Assembly (NCBI GenBank): GCA_016764635.1
Contig: JAESRM010000181.1
Coordinates: forward strand, 1 to 6,383
DNA length: 6,383 bases
Reading direction: 5' to 3'
From: Planctomycetota bacterium
GTDB taxonomy: Bacteria; Planctomycetota; UBA1135; GCA-002686595
The position numbers and the translations under genes were made by a program. The notes under the pieces were generated by a model. It did not search any database. It was not told the DNA's origin and saw only the letters and a list, made by a program, of their open reading frames with translations. How positions within the stretch are numbered: position 1 is the first letter of the stretch; each line of letters begins with the position of its first letter. Positions 1 through 6,161 of the stretch are shown one piece after another.

Positions 1-137
1 GGGTGCTAACCATGGGGTAAGTAGGCTCCTTATCGGTGCGCTGTTGAATAAAGCGCACGTGGGACTAGCATAGCGAGCACCCCGGGCGGGGGCTAGTTTC
101 CAGGCCCCCCCCACATCTCAAACAACGAAGGCGCACT
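1..137. other. Upstream region of the pirin gene
   Basis: No complete gene is present here. On the minus strand an ATG at 13-11 is preceded by AAGGAG (31-26) at a rather long 12-base spacing. It could start a divergent gene that leaves the window after four codons, but this cannot be tested here. A GC-rich inverted repeat (GGGGGC at 88-93, GCCCCC at 104-109, 10-base loop) sits just upstream of the pirin gene and could form a short hairpin in its 5' leader. It has no T-tract, so it is not an intrinsic terminator. Confidence 0.4.
44..71 (+). promoter_or_regulatory. Possible sigma70-type promoter for the pirin gene
   Basis: A TTGAAT (44-49) and a TAGCAT (66-71) are separated by 16 bases. Each matches the -35 or -10 consensus at four of six positions. 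Transcription would begin near 78 and leave a leader of about 60 bases before the ATG at 138. The match is weak and the sigma factor preferences of the host are unknown. Confidence 0.25.
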
Positions 138-812
138 ATGGACATCCTTAGATTCGAAGACTTGCCCCAAGGGGGCTTCGCTGGCCTGCGCGAGAAGCAG
201 TTCGTGACCGACTCGCGGCTTTTTGGGATTCACAAACGGTCTGAAGCCAGCAATGGCCTGGGAAACTTCGTTTACCTGGCCGACGCCAATTTCGTGCCCC
301 ACGGGGAAACCCGCATGCACCCCCACCATGAGATCGACGTCATCTCGGTGATGATCGAAGGCCGCATTCATCACGAAGGCTCCCTCGAACACGGCCAAGG
401 CATAGAAACCGGACAAGTCCAGGTGCAACGTGCCGGCGGCGAAGGCTTCACCCACAATGAAATCAACCCGGATCCCACCGAAAACCAGATGATTCAATTG
501 TGGTTCCTGCCCGACAACCCGGGGCAGCCTGCGGGCTACAAGATTTACCAGCCAGAGCCCGGCGGGCGCACGCAAGTCTATGGCGGAACTCAAGATCAGG
601 AAGAAACCTTCGACAGCAAAACCCGCATGGACGTGGCTCTCGTAAACACCGCTCAGACGATCGAACAGAAGGGCGAGAGCATGATCTTTATCACCCAAGG
701 GCACGGCACGATCCAAGGCAAAACCATCGAAGCGCGCACACTGGTCCGAGGTAAAGATCTGAGTTTCACCGCATCGAGCGCCGCCCAGCTGATCTTGATC
801 TACCCGGCCTAA
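138..812 (+). CDS. Pirin-family bicupin protein
   Basis: This 224-residue protein has the two-cupin layout and length of bacterial pirins (YhhW-like, about 230 residues). Family members are cytoplasmic iron-binding proteins; some have quercetin 2,3-dioxygenase activity and others act as redox-sensitive regulators. The N-terminal cupin keeps all four metal ligands: His61 and His63 in HPHHEID, then His106 and Glu108 in GEGFTHNEIN. The 45-residue gap between the pairs equals that in human pirin (56/58 and 101/103). The segment MIQLWFLPD (118-126) matches the conserved strand after the second motif. The C-terminal cupin (about 150-224) lacks an obvious metal site, as is usual. The ATG is supported by GAAGG at 127-131, six bases upstream. 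The stop TAA (810-812) directly abuts the stop of the convergent kinase relic. The family call is firm; the substrate is unknown. Confidence 0.92.
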   Translation: MDILRFEDLPQGGFAGLREKQFVTDSRLFGIHKRSEASNGLGNFVYLADANFVPHGETRMHPHHEIDVISVMIEGRIHHEGSLEHGQGIETGQVQVQRAGGEGFTHNEINPDPTENQMIQLWFLPDNPGQPAGYKIYQPEPGGRTQVYGGTQDQEETFDSKTRMDVALVNTAQTIEQKGESMIFITQGHGTIQGKTIEARTLVRGKDLSFTASSAAQLILIYPA

Positions 813-1765
813 TTACTGCACATCGGCGGCGGCTTTGGCGGCTTCTTCGTCAGATCCTTCGCCCCAAAAGTCCTGATCGAAATCCCTCAACTCCGCGTTC
901 AAGTTGGTGGTGGCGGCGGGTTCGATCAGGCAAGGAGGCAGGAAGTCCTTGAGCGTTCGGTCGGCCTCCTCTTGAATCCAAGCGGGTGGATTCTTCATCG
1001 TTTCACGGGCGCTGTTTAGGTCGCCGCGCGTCTCCGAAAGGCGCTGGATCGTGTCGCGCAACTCAGCGTTGGAATTGCGCAGGCGGCGGGCTTGCAGGGC
1101 GCTGTAGCCTCCGAAGGATGTGGCCACCAGGATCAGGCAGGCCTGCAGCGAGACCGCAACCCGATTGCGCGCCACGAGCTTGCGGAAGTAATAGAGGCTC
1201 GAAGGAGCCACCGCTTGCACCGGTTGCCCTTCGAGCAAACGCCGGGCGTCCGCAGCAAAAGCGGTCACACTGGGATAGCGCTCCGCAGGATCGCTGGCCA
1301 TGGCGCGCAGGACGATGGCGTCGTGTTCCTTGGAAAGGCGAGCATCCAAACTGCTAGGCCGCTTGGGTTCGTTGCGCTCCACCGCTGCGATCAATTCGAC
1401 CACGGAGGCGGTTTTGGGGTAGGGCCTGCCGCCTGTCAACATCTCGAAGAGCGCGACCCCTAAGGAGTAGACGTCTGCCCTTTCATCGACCAGGGCTGAG
1501 CTGACGCCCAGTTGCACGGGCGCTGCGTATGCGGGAGCCCCTAGGCTCTAATCCTCGCCGCTGAGCACTGTCTCAGCGGCTTCCGACATGTGCTTGGCCA
1601 GTCCAAATTCGTTTACCTGGGGCAGACTGCGGGTACCCACAAAACATTCGTCGCCTTGCAATCACGATGGACAATGCCGAGCGTGCGGGCGTGCGCCATA
1701 GAGTGAGTCAAGGGCAACATATTGATTTGGCGTACATCCTCTGCAGCGCTCTGTTGCAGACCCTC
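813..1765 (-). pseudogene. Hanks-type serine/threonine protein kinase relic
   Basis: This is a decayed membrane-anchored bacterial kinase. Reading on the minus strand, a first frame holds the catalytic loop HRDCKATNVL (HRD at 1669-1661), preceded by a helix-like AHARTLGIV. That frame closes at a TAA (1615-1613). A second frame then carries EFGLAK (EFG at 1610-1602, DFG in active kinases), a TAG stop at 1550-1548, and AYAAPVQL (APE expected). It continues through DVYSLGVALFEMLTGGRPY, the ERYPS motif of the C-lobe, a transmembrane segment (about residues 119-140 counted from the GTG at 1517), a coiled-coil-like stretch and an acidic tail ending at TAA 815-813. HRD and EFG lie 59 bases apart, where intact kinases have about 60, so one base was lost. 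The 234-residue open frame from 1517 begins at the mutated APE codon and is not a real start. The N-lobe with its glycine loop and ATP lysine is not recognisable, and the 5' limit given is approximate. The kinase class is clear; the protein cannot be active. Confidence 0.85.
1557..1580. repeat. Perfect 9-bp inverted repeat inside the kinase relic
   Basis: GCCGCTGAG (1557-1565) is followed by the six-base loop CACTGT and then CTCAGCGGC (1572-1580), an exact reverse complement. It lies in the activation-segment region of the broken kinase, between the TAG stop and the EFG motif. No T-tract follows on either strand, so it does not look like an intrinsic terminator. It may be only the accident of coding sequence for EAAETVLSGED. 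Confidence 0.6.
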
Positions 1766-2042
1766 ACTGCGGCCATGACTCCGGATTAGATCCCGAGAAT
1801 GCTCATCCAACAGGGGCTCGGCGGAGTGGTCGCCCTGGTCGCGCAGGCGTGAGAGCATGGATGCGGGGGTGCAGTGTCTGCCATGGGTCAAGTCAATGCG
1901 ACCGCTTCCTAACCGGTGCGGATGGACCCGTTTCGCCCTCCTACCTCGAATTTTCCGGACAGCCTGTCCGTGCCGTGGTACAGCATGTCTATTGGAATGT
2001 GCCTCCCCGCCTTGCCCTCCCAGAACTCTCCCTAGGAATACC
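1766..2042. other. Gap between kinase relic and thioredoxin-fold gene
   Basis: The 5' part of the kinase gene should lie here on the minus strand. That frame stays open to 2143, but its translation shows no glycine loop, VAIK lysine or alpha-C glutamate that I can recognise. The plus-strand frame of the next gene is also open from 1857, but those residues are rich in Cys, Pro and Arg and precede an obvious signal peptide, so they are not treated as coding. The stretch probably combines decayed kinase sequence with the promoter region of the downstream gene. Confidence 0.45.
1956..1970. promoter_or_regulatory. Perfect palindrome, possible operator
   Basis: CGGACAGCCTGTCCG is a perfect 7-bp dyad around a single central C. 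It lies 72 bases upstream of the ATG at 2043, where a transcription factor dimer could act on that gene. A one-base loop cannot form a good RNA hairpin, so a DNA-binding site is the more natural reading. No known regulator is assigned, and a dyad of this length can occur by chance in a window this size. Confidence 0.3.
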
Positions 2043-3224
2043 ATGCTACTCCAGCTGCTGCTCGCACTCCCCGTCACCGGTATGGCTCCCACCACAACGG
2101 CCCCGCAACCCTCCCTCAGCCCCGCCGCCCAAGTGGCTTCCATCGATTGGTTTCCTGCCCCGCTTTACGTCATCAAAGCCAAGGCCAAGAAGGAAAAACG
2201 GGGAGTCCTATTCGTGACGGTTACCGAGGACTCGGACTTGTGCAACAAGCTCATGCAGACTTCATTCGCGGATCCCATGGTCATCGCTGCGATGGCGGAA
2301 ATGATCTGCGTAAAAATAGACCTGACCCCCGACTCCGATGGCGTGGTACTCGATAAAAATTCAGAGCGCATTGCGAGTCTTTTCCCAGTGAGCTCCTTTC
2401 CTACAATCCTTTACCTGGGTTCGGACCTCAAGCCCGAGGACAAGATCGCCGGCTTCATCCAGGGTCCGGAATTAGCCGTCAAACTCAAACGCATGGCCTC
2501 CGGCACGGGAACGCTCAGCGACCTGCGAGCCAAGGTCAAAGCCGCGCCCAAGGACATCGAAGCCCTTTGGACATTGGCCAAACGATGCGGCGACTTTGGC
2601 TACGCGACCGAAAACCAGAAACTGCTCAGGATTATTAATAATCTGGATCCCGATGGGCTTTCACGCCCCGTTCGATTGCAAAAGTTGCAGATGATGCAGG
2701 AAGGCCTCTTCCGTCAGTACACCCACTCAGGCAGCTATGACCACGAACGACTTTTCCGGTTCCTTCGCCGGGAGACCCATCCCAGCGTAGCTTTCACGGG
2801 CTGGTCCCAGCTTGCGGATTTGCTTCGCTCGTTTCGGCCTGACCTCAAAGCTAAGAAAGACAGACGTGTGATGGGCCTCCTTTCGCGTGACTGTTACCGC
2901 GAGGCTTGGAAGGTCGCGGCCACCAGCGAAAAAGTGAACTTCGCCGTGTCCGTGCTTGGGGAACTTTACGTGGATCGCAAGGAACTCAAGAAAAAGGATC
3001 TGGAGCTGGTTCGGCAACTCGTTACCAGCATTCAAGAATCCATCGTCGACCGCTCCGATACTCCGGTCGCTCAAGCCGTGTTTGCAGACGCTCAGGCCGT
3101 CGCGGCCTACTTGGACGAAAAGCCCCAAGCAGCAGCGAATTGGATCGATAAGGCTATCAAACTAGATCCCAGTAATCCGCTCTACGTAAAGCGCAAGCAA
3201 GAGCTCGCCATTAAGAATAAATAG
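2043..3224 (+). CDS. Secreted thioredoxin-fold protein with SxxC site and TPR-like C-terminus
   Basis: This 393-residue protein starts at ATG 2043, where AGGA (2034-2037) is well spaced and a short signal peptide follows at once (MLLQLLLALPVTGMA). The frame is open further upstream, but those 62 residues would bury the signal peptide. Residues about 30-150 match the pattern of thioredoxin-like domains of the Thioredoxin_7/DsbD-gamma type: a DWFPAP tryptophan, the strand GVLFVTV (54-60), an active-site helix, the strand MICVKIDL (87-94), and the cis-proline loop SSFPTILYLG (Pro120). The CxxC motif is replaced by Ser64-Asp-Leu-Cys67, so normal dithiol exchange is not expected. One cysteine remains that could form mixed disulfides. 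Residues 155-340 are mostly helical and not assigned. The end (about 344-380, with AIKLDPSNPLY) resembles a TPR unit. It probably acts outside the cytoplasm as a binding or scaffold protein. The fold is fairly certain; the role is unknown. Confidence 0.8.
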   Translation: MLLQLLLALPVTGMAPTTTAPQPSLSPAAQVASIDWFPAPLYVIKAKAKKEKRGVLFVTVTEDSDLCNKLMQTSFADPMVIAAMAEMICVKIDLTPDSDGVVLDKNSERIASLFPVSSFPTILYLGSDLKPEDKIAGFIQGPELAVKLKRMASGTGTLSDLRAKVKAAPKDIEALWTLAKRCGDFGYATENQKLLRIINNLDPDGLSRPVRLQKLQMMQEGLFRQYTHSGSYDHERLFRFLRRETHPSVAFTGWSQLADLLRSFRPDLKAKKDRRVMGLLSRDCYREAWKVAATSEKVNFAVSVLGELYVDRKELKKKDLELVRQLVTSIQESIVDRSDTPVAQAVFADAQAVAAYLDEKPQAAANWIDKAIKLDPSNPLYVKRKQELAIKNK

Positions 3225-3263
3225 TCACGGGTGCCTGACCGACCGGTGATTGTGCCGGACTCG

Positions 3264-3280
3264 ATCCTTCCAGGAAGGAT
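3264..3280. repeat. 17-bp perfect palindrome with single-base centre
   Basis: ATCCTTCCAGGAAGGAT is a perfect 8-bp dyad around one central A, 40 bases after the stop codon at 3224. No T-tract follows, so a terminator role is doubtful. It could be a protein-binding site or part of an intergenic repeat. Confidence 0.5.
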
Positions 3281-3506
3281 GTGTGAACCCCTCCCACCCA
3301 CCATCTGCACACGAGGACAACAACACCCACCCGATTCCTCGTCCCACTCGCTTCGGCCTCCACCTCAAGCTTCACCTGCTGGGAAGAGTATGAATTCCGA
3401 AATCCCAAAGACATGCCCACCCAGCAACTCATCGACGAGCAGTGCAAAGACCTGGTCGAAGCCGCCCTCCGAATCTAGGAACGTACCGGGTATAGAGGGT
3501 TGAGCC

Positions 3507-3519
3507 AGGGACCGTCCCT
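3507..3519. repeat. 13-bp palindrome AGGGACCGTCCCT
   Basis: AGGGAC and GTCCCT flank a single central C, and a short T-rich run (CCTTTTC) follows. Words of this type occur in intergenic repeats of many bacteria, as far as I recall; that link is from memory and not shown by this window. The one-base loop makes a strong RNA hairpin unlikely. Confidence 0.4.
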
Positions 3520-3770
3520 CCTTTTCGGAGCAAGGCGGCTCGGCCCCGCCATTGTTAGATGCTATGAGCGATCGTGCCAACGCCGCTCTGGAATGGAGGG
3601 GCGTTTCCTGGCGGAACCCTCTATGCCCTGGGCGATTTCATCAAGCAAACCAAGCTCACAGTCTTGCCCAACAAAGGTATGCGATTCTCCGCGCTAGATC
3701 CCGGCCGGGTCCTGGTCAAGTCGCTTCCAACGCACTTGAATTCGATCCCTGAGTTCCCGGATACTCCCAG

Positions 3771-3799
3771 GTGACCCATTTCCGGCTCCGTGCTAGTAT
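3771..3799 (+). promoter_or_regulatory. Possible promoter for the 366-residue secreted protein
   Basis: GTGACC (3771-3776) matches the -35 consensus at four of six positions. After a 17-base spacer comes TAGTAT (3794-3799), also four of six, with an extended -10 TG at 3791-3792 in the correct place. Transcription would start near 3806, about 43 bases before the ATG at 3849. Spacing and extended -10 make this the better of the two promoter candidates in the window. Confidence 0.4.
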
Positions 3800-3848
3800 C
3801 TGAACTTCGCTCCCAACGTGTTGTTTCACCACTAGCCCTGTGCCCCCT

Positions 3849-4949
3849 ATGACGGTCCTTTTGTCCGCGCTTGCTCTGTTCACTTTTTCCGCCGCAACCC
3901 CGGTGCAGCCCATCTGCTTCGAGCCTCCGGTACCCGCCCTCTCGGCGCAGAAAAAGACGAAGGACGGGCCCATTGTGCTCAAGGTTGACGAGCGCACCAA
4001 GCAACCCCTGGGCCCCATGGTCAAACCGCGCGGCCTGCTGCTCGACCCCCGCGACCTCCCCGACAAGGTTTTGCCCTACCTGAATGCGGCCAAGGGGCTC
4101 GAAGGACTCGAAGGAAGCCTGACCGCGCTCTTCGCCAAAAACCTAGGCTTCGCCATCGAGGGTAAAAAGCTACCCAAGGTCTACCGCAAATTCGCCAAAA
4201 CCCAACGCGACAACTGGAACAGCCAGGTCTCCCAGTTCTCCACCCAACTGGACCCGGCAAACATCGAGATGATGGCCTACGCCGCCGTCTACCACGACAC
4301 CGGACGCCGCATCTTCCCCGACAAAAACGAAATGCACGTAGTCTCCGTGCCGGATATTCAACTGCTACCGATCCCGACCGAAAAGGCCGAGCAGTACATG
4401 CACCTCGACATTCTCATAAGCGAATTTGGCACCGAAATGGAAGCGAGCCGCGCTGAGGAATTGCAGGCCATCACCCAACCGATGATGGATGCATCCGAGG
4501 ACCCCTGGTTTGACCACTCCATGCTCCCCTTAATGATGCTCAGCCAGGGAATGTGGGATGACAAGTACGCCCATGGTGAAATTTTCAAGATGACCACCGA
4601 CGAATATATGGACCGCATCAAGCGCGCCCTAAAAGAAGCCATCGTCGACCCCATCGTGCCCAAGTTCCCCGGCAACCACGAAGACGGCGTGCTCTACTAC
4701 TACGAAGGCCTAGCCGTCATCCGCATCGCCCCCACCAAGTCCACCAAAAACAAAAAGGACAAGAGCATCTGGAAGGCACCCAAAGCCCTAATCGACCACA
4801 ACGACCTCACCGCCAACCCCATGCTGCTCATCGAAGTCCCCGAAGCCTCCAAGTACACCCTAAAAAGCAAACACAAGCAGATCCAAATCTCCATGATCGC
4901 CGGCAGCCGAGAAAAAGAACTCTACTCCGGCCGCTTCCCCCTGAAGTAA
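3849..4949 (+). CDS. Secreted protein of unknown family
   Basis: This 366-residue protein belongs to no family I recognise. It begins with a signal peptide (MTVLLSALALFTFSAA, cleavage likely near residues 15-20), so it is probably exported. The ATG at 3849 is preferred over an in-frame GTG at 3840; neither has a Shine-Dalgarno match, and a leaderless-like or weak initiation site is possible. The mature part is rich in Lys, Asp, Glu and Met and has no further membrane segment. Noticeable pieces are a tandem LEG-LEG (from a 9-base direct repeat, 4098-4115), a Met-rich acidic middle (about 205-250, with DPWFDHSMLPLMML) and a Lys-rich linker (297-311) before a C-terminal beta-like part (325-366). 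No catalytic motif is visible. Codons end mostly in C, as expected of a real gene in a GC-rich genome. It stands alone between a probable promoter and an intrinsic terminator, so it is likely transcribed singly. Confidence 0.82.
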   Translation: MTVLLSALALFTFSAATPVQPICFEPPVPALSAQKKTKDGPIVLKVDERTKQPLGPMVKPRGLLLDPRDLPDKVLPYLNAAKGLEGLEGSLTALFAKNLGFAIEGKKLPKVYRKFAKTQRDNWNSQVSQFSTQLDPANIEMMAYAAVYHDTGRRIFPDKNEMHVVSVPDIQLLPIPTEKAEQYMHLDILISEFGTEMEASRAEELQAITQPMMDASEDPWFDHSMLPLMMLSQGMWDDKYAHGEIFKMTTDEYMDRIKRALKEAIVDPIVPKFPGNHEDGVLYYYEGLAVIRIAPTKSTKNKKDKSIWKAPKALIDHNDLTANPMLLIEVPEASKYTLKSKHKQIQISMIAGSREKELYSGRFPLK

Positions 4950-4966
4950 GCTCCCCCGCCACCCAC

Positions 4967-5006
4967 AAGAGCACGGCGCCACGCAAACGGCCCCGTGCTC
5001 TTTTTT
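4967..5006 (+). terminator. Rho-independent terminator
   Basis: AAGAGCACGG (4967-4976) and CCGTGCTCTT (4993-5002) form a perfect 10-bp stem with a 16-base loop, and a run of six T covers 5001-5006. It begins 18 bases after the stop at 4949. The T-run lies on the plus-strand side only, so it serves the plus-strand gene. The convergent minus-strand gene ending at 5025 would have no matching U-tract here. Confidence 0.9.
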
Positions 5007-5024
5007 CGTGCCCTTAGTTCCGAC

Positions 5025-6098
5025 CTACTGCCCTTGAAACAAATCCCCGGGCAACACCAAGTCCAGCGTTTTGCCTTCATCGGACTCCTTAACCTCTAAG
5101 ATGAAGTCGGAGAAGGTGCAGCGGCTTGCTACGGATCCAACAATCATCCCTCCAGGAGAAGGGATCTTGTGGGTCGCCAACAGGAGAACGTAGTTTCCGG
5201 GTTTGGGAAATGAAAGCAGGCCTTCTCCAGTGCTGATCAGGCTCTCCGACAGGTATACACTAGGTCCATTTTCACTGATTTCTCCGTCAGGATTAAGAAG
5301 TCCCAAGGAGAGCTGCGCTCTTCGCCCTTCCCTCTCTACTGCTGGAGCTTGTTGGCAGATCAAGCGCACCTGTATTCCAGGCTTCATCTGAACGATCAGT
5401 GGTTCTGATGCAGGCTCCCCGGACAAAGTGACCTCCTCAGGCTCCATCCCACGTGACGTCACGGTCAGGGTCCATTCGCCACCCTTGGGGAGCACGAAGC
5501 TAGCCAAGCCATTTGGATCCGTAGTCACAACGCCCATATCGCCTGCTTCCCCACTCACTAAGCAATTCGCAAAGAAAGGGCCCCCCGCGCCCGGTCCAAT
5601 AATTTTAATGGTCCATCGATCGAGGTACTCGTTCAGGTCAATCTCCCGGACCCTTGAGTCTGAGCACACCATCCCCTCCTCAAACAGTACATCCGGAATC
5701 TCATAGATTACGACCGACCAATGCATGACTTGAACTAAACGCCTGCCTGAAATGACACCAACAACCTCGTAACGGCCTGATTCCTTGTCAGCCCATGACA
5801 CCGGAGGCCTTACGATTCTCTGTTCGGGATCTGGATGAACGACCCGCACGGAATATTGAAACCCGGCTTCAGGTTTCGGAGATATGAGATAGCCCTCCAT
5901 TTTCGCATAGGTTTGCAACACTATCCGCAAAGGCTGGCCCTCTTGGACATCAACCTGAACCACCTGCTTAGGACCAACCATAAACTCAGATACAGTCAGC
6001 TTCGCACTCTCCTGAAAAATCGCCTGAAGGACAAATTTGCCCTCAGAATCCGCTTCACCGCGATAGGTGCGGCGCCATCGGTCGGTTTCGACACTCAC
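5025..6098 (-). CDS. Carboxypeptidase-regulatory-like beta-sandwich protein, 5' end disrupted
   Basis: The open frame gives 357 residues from the first possible start, a GTG at 6098. Similarity clearly begins earlier: the 21 codons between this GTG and the TGA at 6162-6164 encode SGIVVDATGQPVANAHV, the classic first strands of a CarboxypepD_reg-like domain (G-x-V-x-D-x-x-G-x-P-V-x-x-A-x-V). This is followed by the usual D-x-x-G-x-F turn (ADSEGKF, residues 16-22). Three more beta-rich modules seem to follow, at about 65-155, 161-240 (with TTDPNGLASFVLPKGGEWTL) and 241-351. Such proteins are generally exported and structural or adhesive, with no catalysis of their own. No signal peptide is visible in this frame, which fits a missing N-terminus. 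By eye the gene is less GC-rich at third positions than its neighbours. It is either a pseudogene with a nonsense codon or the remnant of a rearrangement. Confidence 0.7.
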   Translation of the reverse strand: MSVETDRWRRTYRGEADSEGKFVLQAIFQESAKLTVSEFMVGPKQVVQVDVQEGQPLRIVLQTYAKMEGYLISPKPEAGFQYSVRVVHPDPEQRIVRPPVSWADKESGRYEVVGVISGRRLVQVMHWSVVIYEIPDVLFEEGMVCSDSRVREIDLNEYLDRWTIKIIGPGAGGPFFANCLVSGEAGDMGVVTTDPNGLASFVLPKGGEWTLTVTSRGMEPEEVTLSGEPASEPLIVQMKPGIQVRLICQQAPAVEREGRRAQLSLGLLNPDGEISENGPSVYLSESLISTGEGLLSFPKPGNYVLLLATHKIPSPGGMIVGSVASRCTFSDFILEVKESDEGKTLDLVLPGDLFQGQ

Positions 6099-6161
6099 GT
6101 GGGCATTTGCAACTGGCTGCCCTGTTGCATCGACGACTATGCCAGAGACTGTGTCACGAAC

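Larger units (their letters stand above)
3225..3848. other. Non-coding stretch with possible gene remnants
   Basis: There is no intact gene in these 620 bases. Two plus-strand fragments read like former protein. The first runs in the frame open from 3287 to the TAG at 3476-3478 and contains WEEYEFRNPKDMPTQQ followed by an amphipathic EQCKDLVEAALR; it has no start codon. The second, in another frame ending at TGA 3772-3774, contains GGTLYALGDFIKQTKLT and GRVLVKSLP. Just before it, in a third frame, lies LDAMSDRANAALEW (from 3552). Together they may be one gene broken by frameshifts, but I cannot name the family. Two perfect palindromes (3264-3280 and 3507-3519) and a likely promoter near 3771-3799 also lie here. 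Confidence 0.45.

Noticed and set aside
1..13. Divergent gene starting at ATG 13-11 on the minus strand
   Set aside because: Only four codons are visible, and AAGGAG is 12 bases away, which is long. There is too little sequence to call a gene.
93..716. Minus-strand 207-codon open frame
   Set aside because: It lies opposite the clearly recognised pirin gene and has no recognisable motif. Long antisense frames are common in GC-rich genes.
1857..2042. 62-residue N-terminal extension of the thioredoxin-fold protein
   Set aside because: Its composition is unlike the gene, and the start at 2043 has both a Shine-Dalgarno match and a signal peptide immediately after it.
3574..3774. Small 66-residue protein, briefly considered ClpP-like because of its GG-T-L-Y segment
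   Set aside because: No catalytic Ser or His context is present, its N-terminus does not look like a start, and there is no ribosome binding site. It is better treated as a possible remnant.
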